Below are positions 1 through 11,382 of a DNA stretch of 64,000 nt, piece after piece. Both the position numbers and the translations under genes were made by a program. Source of the stretch: Cladophialophora immunda (taxonomy: Eukaryota > Ascomycota > Eurotiomycetes > Chaetothyriales > Herpotrichiellaceae); the NCBI RefSeq assembly GCF_000835495.1, contig NW_015622541.1:2480001-2544000 (forward strand). The letters run 5' to 3'. Position 1 is the first letter of the stretch, and every line of letters starts with the position of its first letter. The notes beneath the pieces were generated by a model. That model was not told where the DNA came from. It searched no databases and saw only the letters and a program-made list of their open reading frames with translations.

Positions 1-49
1 GCCAGAGCTAAAGCGTTGCTTCGCGCATCCCGTGCTGTCAACGGAATCC

Positions 50-1437
50 TTAGGGTTGGTACGGCTGTCAGTGCGTTAGCACGATACCCTTTGAGGCGCA
101 AAGGTTGCCAAACTGAAACTGCACTCACTGGCTGTTTTGGCGGAGCGTTGATCCAGGCAGCCATTTGATACTGCTGGTTGTGTGCGGCGGTGAGAGCGAG
201 ACTGTACGGCTGGTCACCTCTAAAATTGAAGAGAAAGTTCATCGGAAAGAGGGGGTCGAAGGGGTATGCGTTCTGGATCGTCTTGATGTCGTCCTCGGAG
301 AGCCTGACGTGCAGCGCTTCCGGCATGGCTTGGACATGCTCGACGGTTTGGACGCCAACGATCGGGAAGACGTAGGTCGACTGCTGGAACAGATACGCAA
401 GAGCCTGGACTGTAAGTTAGCATTCTGTCGATGCTGAATACGCGGGTCCACCGGAGTGCCATACCACAGCCTGCAACGTGGTCGCCTTGCCCTCCGCAAT
501 CTTCTCCAATGCCTCGCAGACCTTGACGTCCGCCTCTCGCAAGCCGTACCCTTGTCGGGCATCGGGATCTTGCTCCTGTTGCTTTCTTTGTTCAGCCGAT
601 ATTAATTGACCGCCGCCTAACGCCGCCCAGGGGACGACTGCCATGCCTTGGTCCTCACACATGGGAATAATCTCTGCCTCCATGTCTCTGAATGCGGCAT
701 TCCATCGTCCTTGGTACACCGAGAAGGGAGTAAGGCCATGGCTGCGGGCGTCTATGAGGATGCGTTAAGATCACTGACCCAGCCAGACAACAAGCCGGTA
801 GCACTTACACGCATTGGCTTTGACCACAATCCACGCCGGGGTATCTGACACGCCTAGGTAGAGGACTTGCCTTGCCATGACAAGAGCGTGGAGATGGGTC
901 ATGACCTCTTCCACCGAGGTTGCGAAATCCCACCTACGCACAGTCAATACCAGCCTCGTGGGCGATGAGAAGGGGCCTCGCGGCGCACCAGTGCACGTAG
1001 AGGATGTCGACATAGTCCGTCCGCAGCTTCCGCAAGCTGTCCCTGGTCGAGATGTACATGCTCTTGGCCGAATTTCCGGTGAAATTGCTCTGCAGCGGCT
1101 CCTCGTCCCGCATGTATGCCCGATACCCGGCCGAGTACTTTGTGGCGATCACCATTTGGTCTCTGTTCTTTCGCAACTCCATCCATTCGCCGATCAGTCT
1201 CTCCGACTCCTCCGCGTTGTAGGTGTTGGATGTGTCGATGAAATTGCCTCCCAGAGAAAAGAAGGCATCCAGGAGGTCAAACGGATCTTCGTTTCTCCCG
1301 AACACCTCGCTCCAGGAGCTGCCTATGCTGATGCCGCCCAGACACAGCGGAGAGACTTTGATCGATGCTGTGGGGGATAGGATACGGTGGTATCCTAGCG
1401 GCGTTTGTGGTTTCGGGGGGGCGGCAAAGAATGACAT
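50..1437 (-). CDS. Aldo/keto reductase (aryl-alcohol dehydrogenase / NorA type)
   Basis: Predicted cytosolic NADPH-dependent aldo/keto reductase that reduces aldehydes or ketones, of the fungal aryl-alcohol dehydrogenase/norsolorinate reductase branch. Five exons restore one frame: 1437-989, 933-809, 751-465, 404-129 and 64-50, with introns of 55, 57, 60 and 64 bp, giving 383 aa, a normal family length. The start is the ATG opening MSFFAAPPKP, because the open frame upstream of it has no family similarity. Visible catalytic residues of the AKR fold are Asp68 and Tyr73 (IDTSNTYNAEES), Lys100 (VIATK) and His149 (YVHWW); the His sits exactly on the first splice junction, which supports the intron. 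The last exon codes only PPYQP. A TATATA stretch lies about 90 bp upstream. The family is confident, the substrate unknown. Confidence 0.87.
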
Positions 1438-2124
1438 GGTGATGTCTGCAATAGTACGTATAGTTCTTAGCCCAGTATCTCCAATGACATGGCCTCGGTG
1501 CTTCAGCAGCGACGGTATCAATGATATATACTCAACGAAATGACATTGAGGAGAGGGAAGAAACCGTATATGTCTTGCCACTAATCCAACGTCGGGGCTG
1601 CAACTGCGAGCGCCTTCCACGTAGGTTCTGTTGAGTAGGCCAGAGCATGCGGTACAAATCACTCGAATTGAATAGTGTTCAATGAGGAGTTGGATCCGTG
1701 TTCCATTCTACCACACAAAATCATGTTCATGCATCTGCCACTACTGTGGGTGGCGACCCTGATTCCCATGAGGGAATGGTCATAAGCAGACTGCATTAGC
1801 CAGAAAGTTTGCTTGTTCCATCCCTCGAATCGCCTGTCAGCTGGTGAGCCACAGCCACCCCCGCCATGCTTGCTGAAGCCTTTGGCTACATGTTTGTCCT
1901 CAACGAAAACCGCTGATCTGTTGATTCACGAGGCGACCGAAGCCGCCGACTGTCGATGTGCACCCATCCACAAGACGCAAGTTTCTGCCTAGGTACTAAG
2001 CTTACCAACGGGTTTTGAAGGGTGGTCGCCATGACGGTCGACGCACAGGCAACAACTATGACCTCAACCCTCATCTGGTGAAGCGTACATCGGTTGAAGT
2101 ACAAGCAGACAGTCAGGCTTTCAC
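1438..2124. other. Intergenic, no gene seen
   Basis: It holds the promoter of the aldo/keto reductase (TATATA at 1525-1530) and the 3' flank of the broken gene next door. Short open frames here have no recognisable protein character. Confidence 0.5.
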
Positions 2125-3780
2125 TCAGTGCTGTGCCAACAGTGGATCCTCGCGTTGCCGTTCCCTCTGCGCATTTGCTACGTTTCTATTGCGAATGACC
2201 GTCTCCCGGTATGCATCTAAGGCGCTGCAAAGTGTCCGCAGGTGTTTCTGTACAGTGGTCGAAGATGTTCTTCATTGCTCGGGATAATGCTCGAATGCCA
2301 TTTGCGTCTCCTAGAAGGTGCTGTGCAAGTCCTTCGACGTGGAAATTGTGTTGTACTCCTTCTGCGGGAGCGCTTAGCCAATGTACATTCACACAGGCGA
2401 ATTGATGGTCCATGGTGACGGAGAAATATTGTGGTTCGTCGTAGTCGAATTTCTCCATTCCGAAGCTACGCTGCATCAGATCCATATTGCCATTCATGGC
2501 GATCGCTCCAGCACCAGCGGCCTAGTTTGTTCCGATATAGTGGGTTCCATTTTGGGCCTAGGACTTGAACTCGATCTCTAGAAACGGAAATCGAACCTTG
2601 TGGTCCGTGACGGCGTAGCTTCGGCCGGACGAGTCGTCGACGAGAAGATCAATGGTCATCAGCTGTTTTTCTGTGAAGGCAGCTTGGGAGTATCCAAAAG
2701 CTAAATCAGGTTTCGGTTCTGGCAAGGGGAGTGGCGTAGCAAGCACGTTTGCGTTGAGCGGGACAGGGACAGAATTGCACCACAGTTGTTTAGCATTCGA
2801 TGCCAACCTTGAATCGGGGAGCATATTCATCGCAGGAATGATACCAGGGGCCAACTGCTGGATAATAACATCTTCACTCTCATTCTCAACCCTGCGTGAT
2901 GTCGCTATCAAGCCTTGAGCTGTAGCATCGTCCATTTCCGGAGATGCTCGCGAACGGGATATTATTCTTCTGGCTCGCTGCATCAGCTCCGCCGGAGGCT
3001 CGTTACGATGGATATAGATGTTCCGGTGACCTAAGGACTGCCGATAATCCGTATCATAGACACTTAAAGCAGATTTCTCAGACCTTCTGGACGTGGATGT
3101 CCTGCTTTCAAAGTTGTTGTCTGGGGACGGAAGTACAGGGGCAGGTTTACGAGGCATGTTGACTGATGCCTCGGAGAGTCGGGGTCCGTTTTCTGTCGAG
3201 TTTCTGCGAGACCGTCCGCACTCATCCAACCAATCCTCGATGAAGTTCTCCTTATCGGGTCCGATCCGTGCTTCGGCGCGTCGTGCTAGCCCGCGTCTCG
3301 GCCGTTTCGCGTCGTGTTGTGGTTCGTCTCCGATATCCACACAACGCCGCCGTTTTGCTGTTTGAATTAGCAATACGATTCATTGAAGTGCTGGCGACAA
3401 CTGACTGCTCTCTTGTGCTCATGGGTCGCCCGGTGAGGTTGCAGGGTCTTTGTCCTTGTCTTTGCGATGATTGTATTGCTTCACTACTAGTTTCTGCGAT
3501 GACCTCGTCTGTCCTTCACTTGTAGATCGCTGTTGGTTCGCAGCTTGTTTCTCCTGTAATCGCAGGCTCTTGCGAGTGGTCCTGGAGTTTACTGTCGGGT
3601 TTAGCAGGCGCTGCTGGTCGGCTGTACCATAGTCAATGACACAGGAATCACACAATGAAGTGGTATGAGGGAAAGGAACTGACAGCTCTCCTGGATTCTT
3701 CGGCTCTTTCTGCGGTGCTTAGTTGTGTCTTCGTCCTCTTCTTCGTCTTCGGCAGAACGGCGCCGTTTTCCTGTGGCCAT
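2125..3780 (-). pseudogene. Broken DUF7924-like fungal gene
   Basis: The reading frame from about 3373 to 2125 resembles an uncharacterised, often multicopy fungal family that I associate with DUF7924: a basic low-complexity N-terminus followed by a conserved core (KPDLAFGYS, MTIDLLVDD, RFPFLEIEFKS, AAGAGAIAMNGNM, SVTMDHQFACVNVHW). Two in-frame TAG codons (2555-2557 and 2519-2521) stand where the surrounding conserved text calls for a glutamine, so each looks like CAG changed to TAG. Near 2250 the frame shifts by one base; the shifted frame gives the expected C-terminal helix (LCSALDAYRETVIRN) and ends in TGA at 2127-2125. The likely original start is the ATG at 3780 (MATGKRRRSAEDEEEDED), and the N-terminal parts are also spread over two frames. 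No function is known for the family. Sequencing error cannot be excluded, but three separate lesions make decay more likely. Confidence 0.65.
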
Positions 3781-4502
3781 TCAGCTAGGTTCAATTCCAA
3801 GGGATGAACGGTGTTTCCTACGGCTTGAGCGATCGTTGACGCGCTGGCGGCCAGGATTGTCGTCACCGTCACCCTTTCGCGCTCCACCTGTGTTTCGCTG
3901 TGCAGCACTTGCTGCCATAGCGACTGGTAATGAGTGGCATGGAGAACGAGCCCACTATCTATACTATAGCCCACCCGAAAAAAATAAAGAAGCGAGGTCG
4001 CAGGAGGCTCTGGCTGGGTCTTGAGAGTTGCGAAGATACACGATCTGCCCTTAGCCGCTCAAGTCAGACTAGGGCTGGCATTCTTGGTTGGCATTCTTGT
4101 GGGTTTCGGGCTTCGGCATCACAACACTGAGTGATGAACCAATGGGGCGATGCAGCCCTCAGTTATGAGGAGATTTCACGGTGTGAAAAGAGGCGTCTTG
4201 GAACAGATTTTCGCTGAAATATGCCGGGTTTGGCACGGTCTTGAGGAAAATAGCGGTTTGGAGTGCAATTGACACTCAAAAAAGTCGACTGTTATAGGAT
4301 GTGGCCATATTGTGAATCGAACTGCCTACTCGTATCTGGTTTTGTGACATGCCCCAAGTTGAATGTGGAATCCTCAGCATCCCTTTAACAACCATTGGCA
4401 TTGACTTCTTCGTTGCGTGGTGAATGTGAAAGCGGCAACATTCATGAGATATCGACTAAAGGCTGTATTTGTACGGTAGACACCATGGATTGTCGTCTAG
4501 AC
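3781..4502. other. Intergenic, no gene seen
   Basis: No convincing coding sequence on either strand. It contains one short tandem duplication, listed separately. Confidence 0.5.
4076..4099. repeat. Tandem direct repeat, 11 bp twice
   Basis: TGGCATTCTTG occurs at 4076-4086 and again at 4089-4099, a period of 13 bp. It is probably a small slippage duplication, with no further copies seen. Confidence 0.6.
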
Positions 4503-4940
4503 TCAAGTATGCTTTTTCCGATACTCCTCATCTTGAACTGCCTGGTGCCATTGCACAGCCCCGAATGAAGTTGCTTGGTGTACCATGTAACTCTGGTCGT
4601 CCGCCCCGTGCCAGTGTGTGGTTCCGGGCGGACACCACACCACGTCTCCTACGTTGATCTTGACCGGCTGTCCGTCCTTATCGCAGACCCATCCCGACCC
4701 AGCAAGAACTCTGAGTAACTGGCCCTTTTCATGCGTATGCCAATATGTGCGGGCACATGGTGCAAAGTTGACGTTGGCGACTGAGATCCCTTCAGCCGCG
4801 AGGACGGGGTCAATGAACACTTCACCGCTAAAGGCGTTTGGTATTGTGGAAGGCCCGTGAACAGAGGGGTTTCCGGTGCGCGAAGCGCGCGAGACGACCA
4901 TTTGAGGCATTTTCTCTGACTGAATCTTGAATGTTGGCAA
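4503..4940 (-). CDS. Small single-domain cupin
   Basis: A 145-aa intronless protein with one cupin_2 barrel, the form of small fungal and bacterial cupins linked to carboxymuconolactone or quercetin-type metabolism. The first cupin motif is visible around residues 65-85 (YWHTHEKGQLLRVLAGSGWV, with the metal-binding HxH) and the second around 100-115 (VGDVVWCPPGTTHWHG, with its His). It is probably cytosolic and metal-binding; no signal peptide is present. The residue following the HxH spacing is not the usual Glu in its usual place, so the metal centre may be atypical. The start ATG at 4940 opens the only extended frame. It sits alone, divergent from the bZIP-like gene to its right. Reaction and substrate cannot be told from sequence. 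Confidence 0.8.
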   Translation of the reverse strand: MPTFKIQSEKMPQMVVSRASRTGNPSVHGPSTIPNAFSGEVFIDPVLAAEGISVANVNFAPCARTYWHTHEKGQLLRVLAGSGWVCDKDGQPVKINVGDVVWCPPGTTHWHGADDQSYMVHQATSFGAVQWHQAVQDEEYRKKHT

Positions 4941-5404
4941 GACAGAGCTTCAATGTTTGAGTGTCGGTGTGGTGGTTTTGAAGCCGTGGTATTTACTGTT
5001 CATTTTATCGGTTCGTACCATGTGAATTGCTCGGCTGACCCGTTCCTTAGTCCTAGGCGAATATATGGCATGTCGATAGCAAGCAGATACCCGCCACCAT
5101 CCTGACTGTGGAACCGAGTCAAGGTTATGGAACAAATGGGGGCGAAGTTATTAGACGATCTCCTGCTGCAAGCCATAAGCAACCTGCAGCTTCAAGATCT
5201 GGACACCAGCTATCAGGTCCACTAGGCCAATCGGCTGCCATGAGAGGGAAGCTTTCAGCACAACCCACCGTGCTCGTATTCGCTGGCGCCACCAGCCGTT
5301 TGTCACGTCATCGGATCGGCAATCCCCTCCCAAATCTTCACCTAGCATCTAACACGGCTTCAGCCCAACGTCTCAGCATATGTGGTTGCTTGAGAAAGCG
5401 CAAT
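4941..5404. promoter_or_regulatory. Divergent intergenic region, cupin / bZIP-like gene
   Basis: It lies between two divergently transcribed genes and must carry both promoters. No clear motif was picked out. Confidence 0.4.
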
Positions 5405-6411
5405 ATGACGACAGCAAAGGTATACCAGAGCGGCGAACATATCTCGTTACCCACCATTCTGCCCCTCAATCAGCAGGTCGAAATGCGACGGCTGGATGAG
5501 GACTGGACTGGCTTTACCGATCCCGCACAGCGTCGGAAGTTGCAGAACCGCCTCCACCAACGAGCATGGAGTAAGTAGGACGATTTCCTATACAATTTCT
5601 CCCACTAGTGATGCTGAAGATAACGCCCTGCTCGGCAGGACGTCGCCAGGCTCGGCAAACGAAGACCCTAGGCTCCGTCAGCACACAGAAGCCCTCCACG
5701 CTACACCAGCAGCCCAGTGATCGAAACCAAAGACGCGACAACTCTACCTTGTCCAATCCAGTCCTCACACAGGTCACTTCAATCTGTACCCTCAGTCCTT
5801 CCGGGGTGAGAGATTTGTTGACCCGCTTTGAGGAATCCACCTATCAACACTACCTCCTCGGCTCCCCGCGAACCGATCTTCTCCTGACACTGGTCAAGTT
5901 CAACGTCTTCCGCGCTCTTTTGGACAACACACGCGCTCTTGGGTTCACTTTGGAGTGGCTGGACGGAGATGCCGTCTCCCCCTTCTCACAAGCGGGATCG
6001 AACCGTGTGAGCGATGATTCGTCGTCAACGTCGACTTGCCCCGTGTATCTCAGGCCAACAGGGCTTCAGCACCTCGTCGAACACCATCCGTGGATCGACC
6101 TCTTCCCCATACCGAGAATGAGGGAGAATATCTTGCAAGCGGGCGACTCGTTCGATGAGGACGCATTGTGCCACGACATGGTAGAGATTTGCGGAAGCCC
6201 CGGCGAACAGTCGGGTCTGATCGTCTGGGGGGATCCATGGGATCCGCGCAACTGGGAGATAGGTGAAGAATTTCTGAAACGTTGGGGCTGGGTCATCCAA
6301 GGTTGTTGGGAGCTCTTTGACGCTACGAACTACTGGCGAGCTCAGAGAGGCGAAGAAGATCTCTTCCCAGATAACCAGCGTGCTCCGCCATTTGCAAGCA
6401 CTAGCCTTTGA
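5405..6411 (+). CDS. bZIP-like transcription factor with DUF3425 domain
   Basis: Predicted nuclear regulator of the fungal bZIP/DUF3425 class. Exon 1 (5405-5570) and exon 2 (5639-6411) join across a 68-bp GTAAGT...CAG intron to give 312 aa. The N-terminus has the characteristic 'DEDWTGFTDPAQRRKLQNRL' entry into a basic region, continued over the splice by HQRAWRRRQARQ; continuity of this basic stretch supports the intron. The C-terminal half (LDLF-type helices, WEIGEEFLKRWGWVIQGCWEL) is the DUF3425 part. A canonical leucine zipper is not obvious, as is common in this class. The first in-frame ATG next to the domain was chosen; the open frame extends further upstream to 5108. Targets are unknown, but the setting among oxidative genes suggests a local role. 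Confidence 0.8.
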
Positions 6412-6771
6412 AGCTACTTCGATATAACGAGGTGACGTTAAGGAATGGCAAGCCAGACGTTGGTGACCATCAGGACCGTTGGAGCCCCGGTGTCCCAACC
6501 TGTGAGGTCTAAGGTGTTCAGATCAAAAGGCGATACGACAATGATTCGAGACTGAATCGTCCACCATCTATGATCTACGGAGCTTCCAAGGGGTTTATTC
6601 GTTCCCCATATCTCGCTTTCGCGGCACTTTGTCAGAACAATGCAAAAGATCAGAGATCTTGTCCTCTCTTTGATGTCCCAGCAACACGCCGTCATCTTCG
6701 ACATTACAGATAGGGGACGGTGGACGCCCAAGGATCGACTGACAGACTGAATGTTCGAGACCTCTCCAGTA
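6412..6771. other. Convergent intergenic region, no gene seen
   Basis: It separates the 3' ends of the bZIP-like gene and the first GST gene. Nothing beyond termination and 3' UTR sequence is expected or seen. Confidence 0.45.
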
Positions 6772-7748
6772 TCAAGGCGACGAGTACTTGTAGCCATACT
6801 GCTTCTGAGCTTCTTGCACAAGCTTCTCGGTTGCCATGTGTTTTGCCCTGAACTCTTCGTCTTCGAGCAGCCTTCTCCTGAGTGTCTGGTTGCCCACTAG
6901 AGGGGTCGTGCCACTGGGGACGGCAAGACCGCGCCGCAGGGCTGGCCTCGCGTACAGGCGCTCCAGCCAGGCCTCGACGTGGTGGAACTTGGAAAGGTCG
7001 ATGTGGGTGTACAGAATGAGGTTGGCCCACCCGGCAAGCGATATGTCTGCGATGGAGAACTTGCCCCGGCCGGGCCCCACGACCCAGTCGCGGTCTCGGA
7101 GACGAGCGTCCAGGATGCCGTAAAGTCGTTCCGACTCGCCGACGTAGCGTTGAATAGCAAACGCGTCCTTTTCGTTGGCTATGTGGACAAAGTAGACCGC
7201 TTGACCCTGCCTAAAGCGACGTCGTTAGCGAGTTGTTGTCAGGACATCTCTGGGAAACAGCAGGGTAAAGATGGGTAGATTACATCGGCCCAATGCCGCC
7301 GTGCTGCCACGCCATCCACTGCTCGCAGATTGTATAGTCATCTGAGTCGAGAGGGAAGCTGAATTTGTATTCGGGGTCGTAGTGACGCGCCAGGTATGAG
7401 AGAATGGCCAGCCCTTCGAATACGGCCAGGCCACCGCGGTCGTGATCGATAATGGTAGGAATACGGCCGTTCGGATTGAGCGACGTGTACCATGGCTGCT
7501 TCTGCGTGTCCTTCAAGATGTTTATGGTTTGGTAGGTATAGTCCTTGCCATAAGCGGCCTTGAGCTCTTCCAGGAGAATCGAGATCTTGATGCCATTAGG
7601 TGTTCCTGATGGCCATGGTAAGTTGTTGTTGGAGCCATCCAGCTGACAATGTCTATCTGTGGGGAGGAGCGCGACAACGAAGATATCACTGACCGAAGGT
7701 TAGAAGCTCGATACCCGAATGTGCAATCAACCCCGGTGGTTCGGCCAT
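6772..7748 (-). CDS. Glutathione S-transferase, Ure2-like
   Basis: Predicted cytosolic glutathione transferase conjugating glutathione to electrophiles. Three exons (7748-7694, 7605-7284, 7210-6772; introns 88 and 73 bp) give 271 aa. The N-terminal thioredoxin-like domain begins with FGTPNGIKISILLEEL, the typical entry helix, and has the cis-Pro region NGRIPTIID and the glutathione-binding VFEGLAILSYLA. The all-alpha C-terminal domain follows, with WVVGPGRGKFSIADIS, the N-capping and hydrophobic staple of GSTs. Phase matching at both junctions rebuilds unbroken motifs (FG|TPNG and GPM|QGQAVYF), which fixes the splice sites. The tail after about residue 225 is longer than usual. One of three GST-like genes within 18 kb. 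Confidence 0.87.
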
Positions 7749-8699
7749 CACAGCAATGTTCGACGCAAGGCAACGTTGGAACGGAGATAAACTGATATTT
7801 TCGTGTCTGGCAGAGCTCGGACTTGTACCTAAGAGAATAGACAGCTCAAATGGATGGGGTAGAAAAAAATGAGGTGATAAGGAACGCAGAAGGTCGAGTA
7901 CCGCCACAGTTTCTTAAGCTTCTACTGTCATAGATACTAGGATCTGTGTCTGTCACTCTTCAGTAGGGATTTTGCATTTTGGCAGAGGAAGTGCAGCTAC
8001 AGGAACCAGATGACCAATTAGGGACGGCTACTAAAGGGCCTCGAGCAACCTAATATGAATATTTCCGTGTTGATGTCCATTTGGAAATGGTTGGGCTACT
8101 TCTTTGAGGTAAGAACTATGAAAGAAAAGTGAATAGAAACTGGTGGTGCTCTAGCTAGTGGCTGCGATCGCATTCCTACTAGAGTGTTTCCACACATTCA
8201 TCCAATGGTAAGCGGCACTTGTCCCGTGGCTGGCCCCGAGTTTTCCATTCATGGGAGGCGTTGTGGCTACGCTAGCTAATGCAACTCCTGTTAGAGAAGT
8301 GCACACATTCCCAAATTCGTTCGTTTTAACGCTAGCAGTAGTTGTAAGCAAGTGGGACCAGCCAACGACGCGATAGAGCCCACCTCCCTGGTGTGACGGA
8401 TCATGGCACTGTTGCCGTCTAAGTGTTCGATTTGAGGGCCTGCTGCTCCTCCAGGACGCTCCGCAAAGACTACAGCTGGAGAAAATGAGAGGAATCTCCT
8501 AATTATGTAGGAATTCACTGATCGCAGCCTAGGAAAGTATGAGCTGGCTTCTCCAGACATGCTGTCCTAAACCATCTTAAACAACAGGCTGAAATGCGCA
8601 GCAAGATCAGATGAGGACATATGAATAATTAATTTGGGCTATCCCGTCTCGAGGAAGCTGCTGTTATTGGAAGAGTTTAGATACGTCAACTTTTTGGTC
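7749..8699. other. Intergenic, 950 bp, no gene seen
   Basis: Between the start of one GST gene and the stop of the next, both on the minus strand. Short open frames show no family features. It should contain the promoter of the 6772-7748 gene. Confidence 0.45.
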
Positions 8700-9597
8700 C
8701 TATTTACCAGCAACAGCCACAGCCTTCTTGTCAGCAGCCAACAACGTCTGTATAGCTGGCCGACTCAGGCAACGGTCCCACCAAGCACTCACAGCTTCGC
8801 GGCCGAGGATAATATCTCCGTACCCGCATGCGAAAAGTCTTTGGATCAGCGGAATGTAGTAGATGTCTACGAGAGTGAACTCGTCTCCGGCCATGTAGTC
8901 TTTCTGGTGTAGGAGGCGTTCTGCAACGTCGAAAAACATCTCGACCGACCGCAGTGCGTCTGAGACAATGTTCTCATCTGGCGGTAGCCCCATGAACTTT
9001 TTGGCAAACTTCTCGAATGCAATTCTACCGGCGGGTTCTGCGAAGTAGAGCATTTCTGTGCTCTGCGCCTGGTCGAACAGCGCCACAGCTTCAATGTCGG
9101 ACTCGGGAGGCAAGAGTGAAAATGAGTACTTCGTCGCGAGGTATTTGCAGATTGCGCGACTCTCGTAGAGAGTGAACCCTTCGGTGGAAACCAATACGGG
9201 TATTTTGCCCCACGGGTGACGTTTTTTGTGTTCTGTGGACTGGTGGCACCGGCGTTAGCTTTCACAATACTCGAACTTTATAGGTAGGAGGACAAATGTT
9301 TAAAGCGTAAGGAGAATGTTTGAGGCTCGATGCGAGATACCCTTTGCACACGCAAGAGCAAGCGGCACCGTCTTCCAGAAGGAACGTATCACCCACTTTT
9401 TGCTCTCCTTTTTGAAGGTTGAGAAGCACGAGTTCGTAATCCGTAAAGCCACCTTCGGCGAGAGTCAGGCGGACACGATCGGTGTTGGTCGAACCGCGAG
9501 CGCCATACAGAGTGAAAGCCGGCATTTTCGAGGTGGACAGAAGTTTCGACACGAATCCGGGGCTATTTGTGAGCCTCGACATTGTGTAAGTACTCAT
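8700..9597 (-). CDS. Glutathione S-transferase, phi-like
   Basis: A second GST, transcribed in the same direction as its neighbour. Exon 1 ends at 9397 and exon 2 is 9239-8700, separated by a 157-bp GTGGGT...CCAG intron. From the ATG at 9525 the product is 222 aa and starts MPAFTLYGARGSTNTDRVRL, exactly where phi-type GSTs begin. In-frame ATGs at 9597 and 9582 would add 19-24 residues (SRL...SKLLSTSK) of basic, hydroxylated character that could act as a targeting peptide. The thioredoxin-like part shows HPWGKIPVL and YESRAICKYLA, the C-terminal part DEFTLVDIYYIPLI. A TATATA element (9619-9624) lies about 25 bp before the outer ATG and about 100 bp before the inner one. The family is confident, the start is not. 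Confidence 0.85.
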
Positions 9598-9991
9598 TTC
9601 GAGAGAGACCGGGCCGGCCTTATATAGGCCCAAGACATCTCACCGAGAGCAGGAGCTGGCGGTGTCAAAAGAGCCTGGATGCCTTCGCGTCTATCGCGAT
9701 ACTCGGGCTGCGGAACACAGCCAGACCGTAGCGTGTGCAAGGTTCAGAGATGAAACTCTTCTAGGCGGTGTGTGGTTGGTGGGTTCGCTATTACTACCTA
9801 ATCAGGCTAGCGCCTTCTCCTCCTCCGGCCTCGATTATTTAAAGCGTCCAACTCGGCTTCCTCATGTTCCCCGTAATGCATCATGCCGTATCATCCAATT
9901 TGCCCGCTCGGATTCATTACTTGCTCTGACTCTTGCCCTCGTCTGAAGGGTGTTGTGTGACAACCGTGAATGCTCCGCTTTCACCCCAGCG
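9598..9991. promoter_or_regulatory. Divergent promoter, GST / Zn2Cys6 gene
   Basis: It contains a clear minus-strand TATA box within GCCTTATATAGGCC (9616-9629), serving the GST gene. A plus-strand TATTTAAA-like stretch lies near 9836-9843, upstream of the regulator gene. Confidence 0.5.
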
Positions 9992-11382
9992 ATGGCCGGG
10001 GGGGTTGTCGTCCGCAGACGGAACGTCCATTGTAAAACGAAGACTAAAACTGGTTGTGCAACCTGCAGGTCAGTCAAAGCGGAAAGACCCTTGGTCGGTC
10101 CACACGACCCCGATCGTGGACTTAGACGGAAAGCCAGCTCTGCAGTGATTATGCCTAACAAATCAACAGAGCTCGCAAGATAAAGTGCGACGAAAATAGG
10201 CCATTTTGCCGGAAATGTGTCAATACTGGCCGTACTTGCGACGGCTACGAAGTTACCTTCAGAAACTTCACCAGCCAACCCATTACCAGCGTTCATGGGG
10301 GCAAAATCAAGTCAGACGCTTGTTTACAGCCCATCCGGCCCACCTTGACCGAGATCACCCCTCAGGACATCGACCTCCTCAATCGTTACTTCTCAACCAA
10401 AACCATGTTCGACGTGAACCTAGGCTGTGATGAAGAAGCCAGGCAAATTCTCCAAGCCAGCTTGACTGATCCGCCTATACGACACGCAGTCTTGTCTCTC
10501 AGAGCACTTCGGGAGGATCTCGAGACGTTCGGAGACGGTCCCGCGTCTGTCGCGCAGCAGAACCCCAGCTACCAACATGGTGTCCAGCAATACAGTATGG
10601 CACTAGGGGGTCTTGCATCTAACTTGTCGTCTCTGGGCTCAAAAGGGTTGAAGTCGGCATTACTATGCTGTCAGATCTTCATCAGCATTGAGCAAGTGCG
10701 GAAGAATTACGCTGCCATGGCCCAACACATCATTCAAGGACTCAGGATCATGCACGAACACCGGGCAAGGCCAGGGTTTGTCGCGGCGAACAAATTGGTA
10801 CCAGCACACCATGATCATTTGCCCTTCTTGGATGTTTTCATCATTAAGCTATTTGCTGCACCATGTAAATTCGCGGATCCTCCAACAACCGTCGACGGAA
10901 ACGGAACGACCTTGTCTGCACGTGTGATTTTGCCTTGTGAACAGCCTGTTAAGGCTCGCAATCTTCGCACAATTGCGCCCGACATACGGACCGGACTTAC
11001 AAGAATCGCTGCGTCAACCCTTGAATTCCTCGACAAAGTGTCCCAAGTCGACGCGGCAGAAGTCGCTCTTCGACTACTCCCTGAGAAAGCAGCCCTTCTG
11101 ACCTCGTTAGAATCATGGCTCACCGACCTTGAACTCGCTCAGACGAAGACGAGACCTTCTGTGTCTGAGCCCATTTCAGTGTCTTTCTTGCGTCTCTTCC
11201 ATCTAATACTGAAAATTGTTGTGTTGGGGGCGCTAAACTCCTCACCGGACCTCTATGCCGAGCTGCAGACCGAGAACGACCGTTTACAAGAAATAGCAAA
11301 CAATGTCGGTGAAAGAGTCAGGACATATAGAACGAGTAATGGAACCAGTGATGGTGGTCGAGAGGAGCGGGCCACGCTCTGA
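9992..11382 (+). CDS. Zn(II)2Cys6 transcription factor
   Basis: Predicted nuclear regulator of 429 aa. Exons 9992-10068 and 10170-11382 flank a 101-bp intron (GTCAGT...ACAG) that cuts the zinc cluster. Joined, the cluster is C22-x2-C25-x6-C32-x5-C38-x2-C41-x6-C48 (GCATCRARKIKCDENRPFC...), preceded by KTKTG, the usual basic lead-in. From about residue 75 a Fungal_trans_2-like (PF11951-type) activation and ligand region follows. It starts at the only in-frame ATG before the cluster; upstream the frame opens only with GTG. It is divergent from the GST gene at 8700-9597, sharing its promoter, which makes that gene a plausible target. Confidence 0.86.

Noticed and set aside
877..1380. 167-codon plus-strand open frame over the aldo/keto reductase
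   Set aside because: Antisense to an exon with catalytic residues; no signature.
2519..2557. Programmed stop-codon readthrough or recoding at the two TAG codons
   Set aside because: A third lesion (frameshift near 2250) in the same gene makes simple decay the better explanation.
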